From the NCBI GenBank assembly GCA_015655015.1, contig JAATFV010000019.1:1-61746 (forward strand): a stretch of DNA of 61,746 bases, written 5' to 3'. This stretch comes from Chitinophagales bacterium (GTDB lineage Bacteria > Bacteroidota > Bacteroidia > Chitinophagales > Chitinophagaceae). The translations under genes were made by a program, and so were the position numbers. The notes beneath the pieces were generated by a model that made no database searches, had not been told where the DNA came from, and saw only the letters and a list, made by a program, of their open reading frames with translations. This document shows positions 33,023-42,700 of this stretch, piece by piece (within the stretch, counting starts at the first letter, position 1; each line of letters starts with the position of its first letter).

Positions 33023-34249
33023 TCAGATAAGATGTGTCAGGAGTCCGTCTCTCAGCTTGGGCTCGAACCAGGTGCTTTTCGGGGGCATTATCTGTCCGCC
33101 GTCCGCGATGTCGAATAACTGCTCAATACTGACGGGAAAGAGGCTGAAAGCGATTTTCATCTCACCGCTGTCCACTCTTTTTTCCAGTTCTCCCAGTCCC
33201 CGGATGCCGCCTACAAAGTCGATGCGTTTATCGGTCCGGGGGTCTTTGATGCCCAGGTGCCTGTCCAGGACATTTTTCTGAAGGATGGTGACGTCGAGCA
33301 CACCGATCGGATCGGTGGTAAAGCTTCCTTCTTTTGCTACCAGCTGATACCAGCTTCCCTGCAGGTACATGCCGAATTCATGCAGCTGACCTGGTAAAAA
33401 GGCTTTGTCGACCTTGCCTACCAGAAAGTCTTTCTGCAGGTTGTCGAGAAATTCCTCCAGGGTGGCGCCATTGAGATCCTTCACCAGGCGGTTGTAATCC
33501 AATATATGCAGCTCTGCGGAAGGGAAAAGGGTGGTAAGGAAATAGTCGGCTTCCCTGCTGGCTGCAGCGCCCAGCTCTTTTCTCACTTTCGCGGCGGAGG
33601 CCGCCCGGTGATGGCCATCTGCGATATAGGTGAAAGGAACTTTTTCTGCAAAGGCCCGGGTGATCGCTGTAATCGTCTCCTCTTTGTCAACGGCCCAGAC
33701 GGTATGTTGAATTCCGTCCTCCGCTGTAAAATCATAGAGCGGATCATGGCTGTTTTTCCAGCTTTCGATCAGCTCATCGATGGCGGGTACATTTTTATAA
33801 GCCAGGAAGACATTACCGGTTTGCGCACGGATGGTCTTCATATGATTGATCCGGTCTGCTTCCTTTTCGGGCCGGGTGAGTTCATGTTTCCTAATGATGT
33901 CCTTTTCGTAATCATCGATCGAGCTGCCGCAAACGAGCCCGGTCTGGCTCCTGCCGTTCATGATCAGCCGGTAGATATAATAATCAGGTTTATCGTCTTC
34001 CAGCAAGACGCCTCTTTCTATAAAGGATTGCAGGTTCTGTTTGGCTTTATCATATACTTCCTGGGAATGGATATCCACGTTCAATGGCAGATCGATCTCT
34101 GCTTTGGTGATATGCAGGAAGGAGTCCGGATTATCTGCGGCCTCTTCCCGGGCTTCATGGCTGTTCAGTACATCATAAGGTCTTGAAGCTACCTGTCTGG
34201 CCAGCTGCGGAGCGGGGCGTAATGCCTGGAAGGGAATGATCGTTGCCAT
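33023..34249 (-). CDS. DUF1015 family protein
   Basis: A 408-residue protein of the DUF1015 family, recognised by the N-terminal IIPFQALRPAP, SRPYDVLNSHEAREEA and the YIADGHHRAASAAK motif. Its His and Asp residues look catalytic, but the reaction is unknown. In Bacteroidota the gene is regularly found beside serC or serA, as here: it begins 5 nt downstream of the serC stop. This suggests a link to serine metabolism, for example removal or recycling of a phosphorylated intermediate. That link is inference from synteny. Confidence 0.92.
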   Translation of the reverse strand: MATIIPFQALRPAPQLARQVASRPYDVLNSHEAREEAADNPDSFLHITKAEIDLPLNVDIHSQEVYDKAKQNLQSFIERGVLLEDDKPDYYIYRLIMNGRSQTGLVCGSSIDDYEKDIIRKHELTRPEKEADRINHMKTIRAQTGNVFLAYKNVPAIDELIESWKNSHDPLYDFTAEDGIQHTVWAVDKEETITAITRAFAEKVPFTYIADGHHRAASAAKVRKELGAAASREADYFLTTLFPSAELHILDYNRLVKDLNGATLEEFLDNLQKDFLVGKVDKAFLPGQLHEFGMYLQGSWYQLVAKEGSFTTDPIGVLDVTILQKNVLDRHLGIKDPRTDKRIDFVGGIRGLGELEKRVDSGEMKIAFSLFPVSIEQLFDIADGGQIMPPKSTWFEPKLRDGLLTHLI

Positions 34250-34254
34250 TTTTA

Positions 34255-35322
34255 TTAAGCTTTTTTATTTGCAAAATCTTTCATGAGACCGGTGAGCGCC
34301 CGAACGCTTGCCAGGGGAAGGGCGTTGTACAGGGAAGCTCTGAAGCCTCCTACCGTCCGGTACCCCTTTATACCTACCATCCCGTTATCCTTACAGAGGG
34401 AAAGGAATTCTTTCTCCAGGTCCGGATTGTCCATAACAAAGACCACATTCATTTTACTGCGGTCTTCCTTTGCCACCGTTGGCCGGAAGACCGGAAGGCT
34501 GTCCAGTGTATCATATAAGAGGGCGGCTTTCTCGTCATTGAGCTTTTCTATAGCCGGGATACCTCCTTGCTGTTTCAGCCAGCGGAGGGTAAGCATGCAG
34601 ACGTAAACGGCAAAGACAGGGGGGGTGTTCAATAAGCTGCCCGCTTCGATATGCTGGCGGTAATCCATCATGGAAGGCAGCTTGCGGCTTACTTTTCCCA
34701 GGAGGTCTTTTTTGACGATCACGAGATTCACTCCGGCAGCCCCGATATTTTTCTGTGCGCCGGCATAGATGAGGTCGTACCGGTTAAAATCAATTACCCG
34801 GCTGAGGATATCGCTGCTCATATCGGCTACCAGCGGAATATCCGTATCCGGCAGGGCGTGCATCTGGGTGCCTTCAACGGTATTGTTGGACGTACAATGA
34901 AAATATTTGGCGCCGGCCGGCAGGACGTAGTCTTTTGGGATATACGTATAGTTCTTGTCTTTGGAAGAGGCCACTATTTCCACGTTGCCGAATACTTTAG
35001 CTTCTTTGGCGGCTTTTGTACCCCATATTCCGCAATCCAAATAGGCTGCCGTCTCGTTCTCATTCAACAGGTTCATGGGTATCTGGAAGAATTGGGTGGA
35101 GGCGCCGCCATGCAGGAACAGGATCTCATGTTCGGCATCGAGCTGCATTAGTTCCCGGGCGGTAGCTATGGCCTCGTCGACAACGGCCTGGAATAAAGGG
35201 GTCCGGTGACCGATCTCCAGGATGGACAGTCCGCTGTTATTGAAGTTCAGGATAGACTGGCTGGCCTGTTCAAAGACTTCTTTCGGCAGGATGCTGGGAC
35301 CGGAGTTGAAATTATGGACCAC
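34255..35322 (-). CDS. serC: phosphoserine aminotransferase
   Basis: A 355-residue PLP-dependent class-V aminotransferase that transaminates 3-phosphohydroxypyruvate to phosphoserine with glutamate, in serine biosynthesis. GTG at 35322 was chosen (begins MVHNFNSGPSILP); a TTG at 35358 would add 12 non-family residues and overlaps the -7 element. The PLP lysine is Lys191 in YAGAQKNIGAAG. Also present are HGGASTQFFQIPMN near the N-terminus and GIKGYRTVGGFRASLYNALP at the C-terminus. It is the first gene of a serC-DUF1015 operon. Confidence 0.95.
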   Translation of the reverse strand: MVHNFNSGPSILPKEVFEQASQSILNFNNSGLSILEIGHRTPLFQAVVDEAIATARELMQLDAEHEILFLHGGASTQFFQIPMNLLNENETAAYLDCGIWGTKAAKEAKVFGNVEIVASSKDKNYTYIPKDYVLPAGAKYFHCTSNNTVEGTQMHALPDTDIPLVADMSSDILSRVIDFNRYDLIYAGAQKNIGAAGVNLVIVKKDLLGKVSRKLPSMMDYRQHIEAGSLLNTPPVFAVYVCMLTLRWLKQQGGIPAIEKLNDEKAALLYDTLDSLPVFRPTVAKEDRSKMNVVFVMDNPDLEKEFLSLCKDNGMVGIKGYRTVGGFRASLYNALPLASVRALTGLMKDFANKKA

Positions 35323-35355
35323 GGAATGAATGTTTAACTTGTTAAAAATGAGATG

Positions 35356-35363
35356 CAAATATA
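35356..35363 (-). promoter_or_regulatory. -7 element TATATTTG for serC
   Basis: Read on the minus strand as TATATTTG, a perfect match to TAnnTTTG. It sits ~34 nt upstream of the GTG at 35322, leaving a leader of about 30 nt. This supports GTG over the TTG at 35358. No clear -33 element. Confidence 0.55.
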
Positions 35364-35429
35364 GCCTTTTTTAATGGGGAGGGTGTGATGGGGGATCTTA
35401 ATCGCCGGGTTTGCAAGGATGTGAAATAT

Positions 35430-36068
35430 TTACTGGGGGGGATGCTGCTCGTCTACTTCAGCGACGCCTCCGGAAATAGCGAATTTCATAACGTCGGCGG
35501 AACTGATATCGGTAAGGATCCTCACCCTGTCCCTTTTGACAAAATACAGGTGGCCTGCAAAGGCGTAGGACTGAGGGACATAAACGGCGACATACTCCTG
35601 CAATCCGAATTCGTGGAGCTCTTCCTGGGTGATGAACCCTACCTGCCAGACATCCGGCGCCTGGATGCTTACGAGGACGGATTTGTCAAATTTCCGTTTG
35701 TTCCCTGCGAAGGCTTCGAAGAAGTCTTTGATAGTGGAGTAAATGAGCTTGATACCGGGTGTTCGTTCCAGGAGCCTGTCTGCGAGGTCGACTAAGCGGC
35801 TGACGATGAATGAAGGGGAGATATATCCTACGAACAGGGCGATGGCGATAAATACGATAAAACCCAGGCCGGGGACCCGTTTGGGGCTGCCGAACTGGTC
35901 TATGTCGATGACAGAGGGAGCCAGGTTATGGACCAGGTTCGGAAGAATGCCGTCTATCCAGGAGAAAAGGGCAAACACTGTCCAGATGGTAATGGAGATG
36001 GGAGCGAGGATGAGCAGACCCTGTAAGAAAAGCTGAAATAACTTACGGGGTATTTTGCGAAGCTTCAT
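35430..36068 (-). CDS. DUF502 family membrane protein
   Basis: A 212-residue inner-membrane protein with two membrane segments (~10-32 and ~68-85), then a cytoplasmic or periplasmic C-terminal beta-rich domain (IYSTIKDFFEAFAG and VAVYVPQSYAFAGHLYFV). This is the DUF502 pattern. Function is unknown. A perfect -7 element TAATTTTG occurs on the minus strand at 36088-36095, about 20 nt upstream. It is divergent from the efflux-operon control region and does not appear to belong to the serC unit, whose promoter lies behind its stop. Confidence 0.9.
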   Translation of the reverse strand: MKLRKIPRKLFQLFLQGLLILAPISITIWTVFALFSWIDGILPNLVHNLAPSVIDIDQFGSPKRVPGLGFIVFIAIALFVGYISPSFIVSRLVDLADRLLERTPGIKLIYSTIKDFFEAFAGNKRKFDKSVLVSIQAPDVWQVGFITQEELHEFGLQEYVAVYVPQSYAFAGHLYFVKRDRVRILTDISSADVMKFAISGGVAEVDEQHPPQ

Positions 36069-36233
36069 GTGCCGGCTATTTAAAAACCAAAATTAGGCAT
36101 TATTATGAGGGCATTGGGATTATAATTAAGCGCCTGACGGTGAATTAACGGAAGATCCGGTCCGGTAATGAAAGCTCCTGTCCGGATAATAGGGAGCATG
36201 GGGAATCTGGGTAAAAAACCAAAAAAACTCCTT

Positions 36234-36270
36234 GGAAACTTTGGTTACAAAAAAAGTTTCCTTAGTTTTG
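36234..36270 (+). promoter_or_regulatory. tetR-efflux promoter with overlapping operator
   Basis: TTTG at 36240-36243 and TAGTTTTG at 36263-36270 are separated by exactly 19 bp, the full Bacteroidota -33/-7 arrangement. Inverted repeat arms GGAAACTTT (36234-36242) and AAAGTTTCC (36253-36261), with 10 bp between them, lie across the promoter. This is where a TetR dimer could block polymerase. Confidence 0.8.
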
Positions 36271-36276
36271 GGGCCC

Positions 36277-36474
36277 GCATAAGACGCTTCCAGCCCCCGG
36301 ATCCGCTGGAAGCAAGCTGGAACCGGGACATAACCGAGGCAAAGCGAGGAACGAAGCTTTGACGAAGGTTACGAGCGAAGCTCTTCAGCGAAGCTTAAAC
36401 GAAGGATCGACATTAGAGATTGCCTGCGATGCGCTAAATTTTTAAAAGCGCATCACCGGCACCCAGCGTGAATT
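36277..36474 (+). other. ~200-nt structured leader of the tetR-efflux operon
   Basis: Transcription from the promoter would give a ~200-nt 5' leader. It holds a 9-bp hairpin (GCTTCCAGC 36286-36294 / GCTGGAAGC 36305-36313). Then come several copies of the short motif (A/G)CGAAG(C/G) between 36344 and 36405. The 27-bp palindrome ends 20 nt before the ATG. No ORF here looks real. It may contain a regulatory RNA element. Confidence 0.45.
36428..36454. repeat. 27-bp palindromic element, copy 2
   Basis: Identical to 18011-18037 at 26 of 27 positions, with 8-bp arms GATGCGCT and AGCGCATC. It lies in the leader of the tetR gene, ending 20 nt before the ATG, on the same strand orientation as copy 1. 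Confidence 0.7.
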
Positions 36475-37110
36475 ATGGAAGTTAAAGAAAGAATACTCAG
36501 TAAAGCGACCGACCTCTTCATGCGGTATGGGATCCGGTCCATCACTATGGATGAGATCGCCACGCAATTAGGCATTTCCAAAAAGACCATCTACCAGTTC
36601 TTTACGGATAAAGATGACATGGTAATGGCCGTCATCGACCTGGAAATACAGAAGAATGAAATGGACTGCATCCATTTCCGCGACCAGTCTGAAAATGCCG
36701 TGCACCAGATATTTTTAGCCCTGGAATCCCTGGAAGAATTGCTGAAGTCGACCAATCCCCTCATGCTCTATGACCTGGAAAAACATCATCCCCGCTCTTT
36801 TAAGAAACTAAAAGAGTTCAAATATCAATTCCTTTATAAGATGATTATCGATAACCTGGAATGGGGCATGAGCGAAGAATTGTACCGGGACGATATTCAA
36901 CTGGATATAGCCGCTAAATGTCGTATTGAATCCGCTTTTCTCGTCTTTAACCTGGACCTTTTCCCCCACAGCCGTTACAAGATCTCCGAAGTGAACTATG
37001 AGCTGTCCATGCTCTTTATTCATGGGATCGTTACGGCCAACGGCAAGAAGCTGATCGAGAAATATACCATTGAACGAAACAAAAAATTATCTCATGAACA
37101 GAAGGTTTAA
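36475..37110 (+). CDS. TetR/AcrR family repressor of the RND efflux operon
   Basis: A 211-residue repressor with an N-terminal HTH (residues 25-45; MDEIATQLGISKKTIYQFFT) and a helical ligand-binding C-terminal domain of low conservation. It is the first gene of the operon tetR-tolC-adaptor-RND. The tolC start lies inside its 3' end (overlap 17 nt). The promoter upstream carries a 9-bp inverted repeat over the -33/-7 elements, which makes autorepression likely. Inducing compounds are not known. Confidence 0.92.
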   Translation: MEVKERILSKATDLFMRYGIRSITMDEIATQLGISKKTIYQFFTDKDDMVMAVIDLEIQKNEMDCIHFRDQSENAVHQIFLALESLEELLKSTNPLMLYDLEKHHPRSFKKLKEFKYQFLYKMIIDNLEWGMSEELYRDDIQLDIAAKCRIESAFLVFNLDLFPHSRYKISEVNYELSMLFIHGIVTANGKKLIEKYTIERNKKLSHEQKV

Positions 37111-38506
37111 CAAAGGGCGAACCCTATTGGTGGGAATGCTGGTGTTGATAGTCACGAACATAGAGGCGCAGCAGACCTCATCGGGGTCCTCAGGGACAGC
37201 AGCCCGGGCTTCGCAACAGTCTATGCAGTCGCAACAGGTTCCGCAGGTGCACGAATTTTCCCTGGCGCAGGCCCTGGACTATGGGGCTAAGAACAGCGTC
37301 CTGGTAAAAAATGCTTTACTGGACTATCAGATCCAGGAACAGAGTAACCGGGCCACGACCTCGCAGGCCTTGCCGCAGGTGACGGGAGCCATGGGGCTTA
37401 CAGATAATCTCCAGATTGCCACTGTCCTGGTCCCCGGCGCTTTCGCCAGCCCTCCCGTACAAGGATTTATACCCCTCAAATTTGGTACCCAGTACAGCGC
37501 TAACGGAGGCGTGACCTTAAAACAGGTCCTGTTTGATGGTCAGGTATTCGTAGGCCTGCAGGCACGTCAGGCCTCCCTTGACTTTTACCGGGAAAAGCAG
37601 GAAGTAACAGAACAGATGCTGCGCGCCAACATTCAAAAGATCTATTATCAGCTTCTGATCGGTAAGACCCAGCTCGATCAGATAGATGCGAATATTGCCA
37701 GTCAGAAGGAATTGCTTCGCAGCTCTACCGAAATGTTCAAGAATGGATTTTCGGAACAGCTGGATGTAGATAAAGCCAGTGTACAACTGTCCAACCTGGA
37801 ATCGGAGAAGATACAGACGGCATTTAATATTGACAATGGCTACCTGGGCTTAAAGGTATTATTAGGAATGCCTATCCGGGACTCTTTAAAACTGACGGAT
37901 ATCCTCACCTATGAGATGATAAGGGACGCCACCCTGGGAGATCAATATAATTATACCGATCGTCACGATTATCAGTTATTGCAGATCAATAAAAGATTGA
38001 ATGAGTACGATATCAAACGTTATAAAAAAGAATACATCCCTACAGCTTCCCTGACAGCGAATTATTCGCAGAATCAGTATTCGGATGATTTTGATCTCGG
38101 GAAGAAGGGCACCTGGTTTCCCTCTTCTTATATCGGCCTGAATATCAATATACCCATATTCGATGGCTTTTATAAAGACGCGAATATACAACAGGCAAAA
38201 CTCCGGTTGCGGCAGACGGAGAACAATGTGGATTCCATGAAGATCCGGATCGACAATGATGTGAAACAAGCGCAGCTGAGATTTACCACTGCGCTGGCCA
38301 CGCTCGATTACCAGAAGAAAAATATGGATCTTTCCGAAAGGGTGTATGCGCAGACGAGAAAGAAATACGAACAGGGCCTTGGTTCCAACACGGAGATCAC
38401 GACGGCTCTATCGGATCAGAAAACAGCGCAGGCCAACTATTTTAATGCCCTGTATAATGCTATTGCGGCCAGAGTGGACTATTTTAACGCCATCGGAAAA
38501 TTATAA
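37094..38506 (+). CDS. TolC-family outer-membrane efflux channel
   Basis: A 470-residue outer-membrane efflux protein. The ATG at 37094 lies within the repressor's last codons and gives a signal peptide ending near IEAQQ; a start at 37070 is less likely. After a Ser/Gln-rich linker (27-60) two OEP repeats follow, with coiled coils (NIASQKELLRSSTEMFKNGF, DYQKKNMDLSERVYAQTRKK) and the EQGLGSNTEITTALSDQKTA turn motif. It should form the trimeric exit channel for the RND pump. Confidence 0.93.
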   Translation: MNRRFNKGRTLLVGMLVLIVTNIEAQQTSSGSSGTAARASQQSMQSQQVPQVHEFSLAQALDYGAKNSVLVKNALLDYQIQEQSNRATTSQALPQVTGAMGLTDNLQIATVLVPGAFASPPVQGFIPLKFGTQYSANGGVTLKQVLFDGQVFVGLQARQASLDFYREKQEVTEQMLRANIQKIYYQLLIGKTQLDQIDANIASQKELLRSSTEMFKNGFSEQLDVDKASVQLSNLESEKIQTAFNIDNGYLGLKVLLGMPIRDSLKLTDILTYEMIRDATLGDQYNYTDRHDYQLLQINKRLNEYDIKRYKKEYIPTASLTANYSQNQYSDDFDLGKKGTWFPSSYIGLNINIPIFDGFYKDANIQQAKLRLRQTENNVDSMKIRIDNDVKQAQLRFTTALATLDYQKKNMDLSERVYAQTRKKYEQGLGSNTEITTALSDQKTAQANYFNALYNAIAARVDYFNAIGKL

Positions 38507-38561
38507 CCTGACCTATAAGATAAGCTAACCTATTTCGGAACAAAATTTAAAAATCATTGAT

Positions 38562-39719
38562 ATGCATAAGATACTAAATATAGCTATAGCGGTCATCAGC
38601 TCTTCGATCCTGCTGGCTTCCTGCGGAAACAGCACCGTGCAAAAGGATGATTCGCTGGAAGGCAAAAAGGCTCAGCTGACCGCCCTTAAAGACCAGCAGG
38701 AGAAATTGGGCAAGCAGATCAGCACCCTTGAGGCGGAGATCATCAAAGCGGATCCTGCTTCAGCTGTCACTGAGAAGGCAAAGCTGGTGACCCTCACTAA
38801 GCTGGCGCCTGACGCCTTCATCCATTACATCGACCTCCAGGGTAATGTAGATGCAGAGAATACCTCCTATGTCTCTCCCCGGGGCCAGGCCGGCGTGGTG
38901 AGGAACGTGTATGTCAAACAAGGTGATGCTGTCAGGCAGGGACAATTGCTGCTTAAGCTGGATGATGTCATCCAACGTCAGCAGCTGGCTACCGATATGA
39001 CCAGGCTGGCTCACGCAAAAGATATCTATCAGCGCCGAAAGAATCTTTGGGACGAAAAGATCGGCGCGGAAGTAGATCTCATCAATGCAAAAAACGATGT
39101 CGACCAGGCAGAAAACCAGGTAAAGCTGGATCAGGAACAACTGGAGTTCACGAATGTAACAGCCGATATCAGCGGGGTGGTGGACAACATTACTATAAAA
39201 GTCGGGGAGACCTTCACATCGGGTGGCCAGCAATTGCACCTTGTCAATACCAGCAACCTGAAAGTAGTTGTACAGGTACCTGAATCCTACCAGGAAAGAG
39301 TACGGGTGGGCACGCCGGTGAAGATCGACTTCCCGGGCCTGAATAACAAGGAGATCACGGGTACGGTGCGGGTGGCCGGGAAGGTGATCAGCGCCAGCCG
39401 CTCCTTCCAGGTGGAAATCAAGATCCCCAACGACAGGGATATCCGTTCCAACCAGCTGGCGATCGTCAAACTGCAGGATTATGCGGCTAAGAATGTCATT
39501 ACGGCTCCTGTTAATACCCTGCAAACAGATGAAAAAGGGAAATATGTAATGGTTGGGATCACTGATAAAGGGAAATTGATCGCTCACAAGCGGTCGGTTA
39601 CCATCGGCCAGCCTTATGCCGATAAGATAGAAATTAAATCAGGCCTGGAGGCGGGCGACCAATTGATCACGGACGGTTTTCAAGGCTTATATGAAGGGCA
39701 GCTGATCACTACTCAATAG
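38562..39719 (+). CDS. RND efflux periplasmic adaptor (membrane fusion lipoprotein)
   Basis: A 385-residue periplasmic adaptor anchored by lipidated Cys21 (LLASC). A coiled coil (29-66; QLTALKDQQEKLGKQISTLE) is followed by the lipoyl-like half motifs (SPRGQAGVVRNVYVKQGDAV, DISGVVDNITIKVGETF), an alpha hairpin between them (~140-205) and a beta barrel (~220-300). It connects the inner-membrane RND pump to the TolC channel. It lies 55 nt after tolC and 42 nt before the pump gene. Confidence 0.94.
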   Translation: MHKILNIAIAVISSSILLASCGNSTVQKDDSLEGKKAQLTALKDQQEKLGKQISTLEAEIIKADPASAVTEKAKLVTLTKLAPDAFIHYIDLQGNVDAENTSYVSPRGQAGVVRNVYVKQGDAVRQGQLLLKLDDVIQRQQLATDMTRLAHAKDIYQRRKNLWDEKIGAEVDLINAKNDVDQAENQVKLDQEQLEFTNVTADISGVVDNITIKVGETFTSGGQQLHLVNTSNLKVVVQVPESYQERVRVGTPVKIDFPGLNNKEITGTVRVAGKVISASRSFQVEIKIPNDRDIRSNQLAIVKLQDYAAKNVITAPVNTLQTDEKGKYVMVGITDKGKLIAHKRSVTIGQPYADKIEIKSGLEAGDQLITDGFQGLYEGQLITTQ

Positions 39720-39761
39720 AAGATCAAAAGGACCATTGCTTAATTCATTTAAAACCAATGT

Positions 39762-42700
39762 ATGAGTGCTTTAGAAAATCTTACCGATAAATTCAAACAC
39801 TTCGGGCCTACCACCTGGAGCATTAAAAATAAGACGGCCATCTACCTGCTGATGCTCATCGTGAGCGGTATAGGTGTCTATCAGTTCCTCACCTTGCCCA
39901 AGGAACAATTCCCGGATATCGTGATACCTACCATCTATGTATCCACGATCTACACGGGGAATTCCCCCAAGGATATGGAGAACCTGGTCACACGGCCTAT
40001 TGAAAAACAGATCAAAAGCATTACAGGCGCTAAAATTAAAAAGTTCACCAGCACGTCCCAGCAGGATTATTCGGCGATCGTGGTGGAATTTGAAACGGAT
40101 GTACAGACGGATGTCGCTCTTCAGAAAGTGAAAGACGCTGTTGATAAGGCCAAGCAGGACCTGCCGACCGACCTTACACAGGAGCCGACGGCCCTGGAAG
40201 TGAGCTTCTCCGATCAGCCGATCATGTACGTGAACATTAGCGGGGACTACGACCAGCAACGGCTTAAGAAATTCGCGGATGATATGAAAGACCAGCTGGA
40301 GGAGCTTCCCCAGCTGAACAGGGTGGACATTGTCGGCGCTCCTGAACGGGAATTCCAGATCAACGTGGATAATTACCGCATGCGGAGCTCGAATGTCACA
40401 TTTGACGATATTGACAATGCCGTAAAAGGGGAGAACCTGGACATATCGGGCGGTTTGCTGGATGTGGGCAATATGAAACGCAACCTCCAGCTGAAGGGAC
40501 AATTCCATACGGCGGAAGATATCGCCAAGATCATTGTCCGCAGCCCGAATGGCGGCGGGGCCGTGTACCTGAAAGATATTGCCACCATCAGGGATACGAT
40601 CAGGGACCGGGAAAGTTATGCCCGCCTGGATGGGAAGAATGTGGTGACGCTGAACATCATCAAGCGTTCGGGGGAGAACCTGATCGAGACTTCCGATGAT
40701 GTCAATAAGAGCGTGGATGAAATGAGGAGCTCTTTGCCCAAAGACCTGAATATCGTTATCACCGGGGACCTTAGCACCAAGACCCGCACTTCCTTCAATG
40801 ACCTGGTCAATTCCATCATCATCGGCTTTATCCTGGTGCTGATCATCCTCATGTTCTTCATGGGGGTGGTAAATGCCTTCTTTGTCGCGCTGTCTGTGCC
40901 GCTGAGCATGTTCGTCGCCTTTGTATTTCTGCCGGCGGCCGATATCATCATCGGCACCCATGTGACCCTTAACTTCATCGTGCTGTTCGCCCTGTTGTTC
41001 GGACTGGGTATCATCGTCGATGACGCCATCGTCGTTATTGAGAATACGCATCGTATTTTCACACAGGGCAAAGGAAAGATCGATACATCCCGCTCGGCCA
41101 TGATGGCTGCGGGCGAAGTGTTCATACCGGTATTCGCCGGGACGCTGACTACCCTGGCGCCCTTCTTTCCCCTGCTGTTCTGGCCGGGCATCATCGGGAA
41201 GTTCATGGTCTATTTACCAGCCATGCTGATCTTTACCTTAACGGCTTCCCTGATCGTCGCTTTCATTATGAACCCGGTGTTCGCGGTGGATTTCATGAAC
41301 CACCCGGAGGAAGAAGAAACAAAATCGAAATTCGGCATCTTTAAGACGCCGGGATTCTGGATCGCTCTTGGTCTTGGTATCCTGCTCGATCTGGGAAAAA
41401 TGACTTTCCTGGGCAACCTCCTGTTATTCCTTGTTATCCTGGCCATACTGAATAAATTTGTATTCGACAGGATGATCCATGGCTTCCAGAACAGGATCTT
41501 ACCCTGGATCATGGGACACTATGAAAGCCTGTTGCGCTGGGCCCTGAAAGGCTGGCGGCCGGCATGGCTCCTCTTCAGCACCTTTCTTCTGCTGATTTTT
41601 TCTTTTATCTTTTTCGGGATGCGAAAAGTGCAGGTGGTGTTCTTCCCCAAGGGAGATCCCAACCAGGTGTATGTCTACCTGAAGCTGCCTGTAGGCACGA
41701 ACGTGGATTATACGGACTCCGTTACCAAAGTATTGGAAAAGCGGGTGTACAAAGTATTGGGTATGGAGAACGGGAAGAAGAACTCCGTAGTGGAAAGTGT
41801 GATCAGCAACGTAGCTATCGGGGCCAGTGATCCCACCAGCGGTGATCAGAGCACTCATCCCGAGTTAGGCAGGATACAGGTATCCTTCGTGGAATTTGCT
41901 AAACGTAACGGGGTGGTTACCTCTCTTTACCTTGATTCGATCAGGCAGGTGATGAAGGGAATACCCGGCGCGGAAATATCGGTAGACCAGGAACAAAGCG
42001 GTCCTCCTACCGATCCGCCGGTCAATATAGAAGTGGCCAGTGAGGATTTTGACAACCTGATAAAGACTGCCACCGCCCTGAAGAATTACCTTGATTCTCT
42101 CCAGACCCCTGGCGTGGAAGAGCTGAAAATGGACATCGACCTCACTAATCCGGAGATCACCCTGACGGTTGACCGTGAGAGGGCCATGACAGAAGGCGTT
42201 AATTCCAGCCAGATCGGCCAGCAGCTCAGGACCGCTTTATTTGGAAGAGAAGCTTCCAAGATCAAGGAGGGCAAGGACGAATATAAAATATATATAAGGA
42301 ACCTGGAATCGCAACGCAAGAACCTGGGCGACCTGCTGAACATGAACATCACTTTCCGGGACATTGCCGGCGGCGGGGCCATTAAAAATGTACCGATCAG
42401 CTCCCTGGTGAAAGTAGATTATACCAGCACCCTGGGAAGCGTAAAGCGGAAGAATCAGAAAAGGGTGATCACCCTGAAGTCAAACGTGCTGAATGGATAT
42501 ACGCCGACGGCTGTCAATCAGCAATTGGCGAAATCGATCGCTGATTTCAAGAAGAAGTCGGACGGCGTGACGATCAAGCAGACCGGAGAGGGAGAGCAGC
42601 AGGCCGAGACGGGCGCCTTCCTGTTAAAAGCCCTGGTGATCGCTCTGGCGGCCATCCTGATCATCCTGGTATTACAATTTAATTCAGTGGGTAAATCGGT

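Noticed and set aside
36168..36362. 64-codon frame across the tetR promoter
   Set aside because: It covers the -33/-7 elements and operator; peptide has no family features.
39771..41051. 426-codon open frame on the minus strand inside the RND gene
   Set aside because: Sequence is low-complexity His/Asp/Gln-rich, as expected for an antisense shadow; the RND protein is certain.
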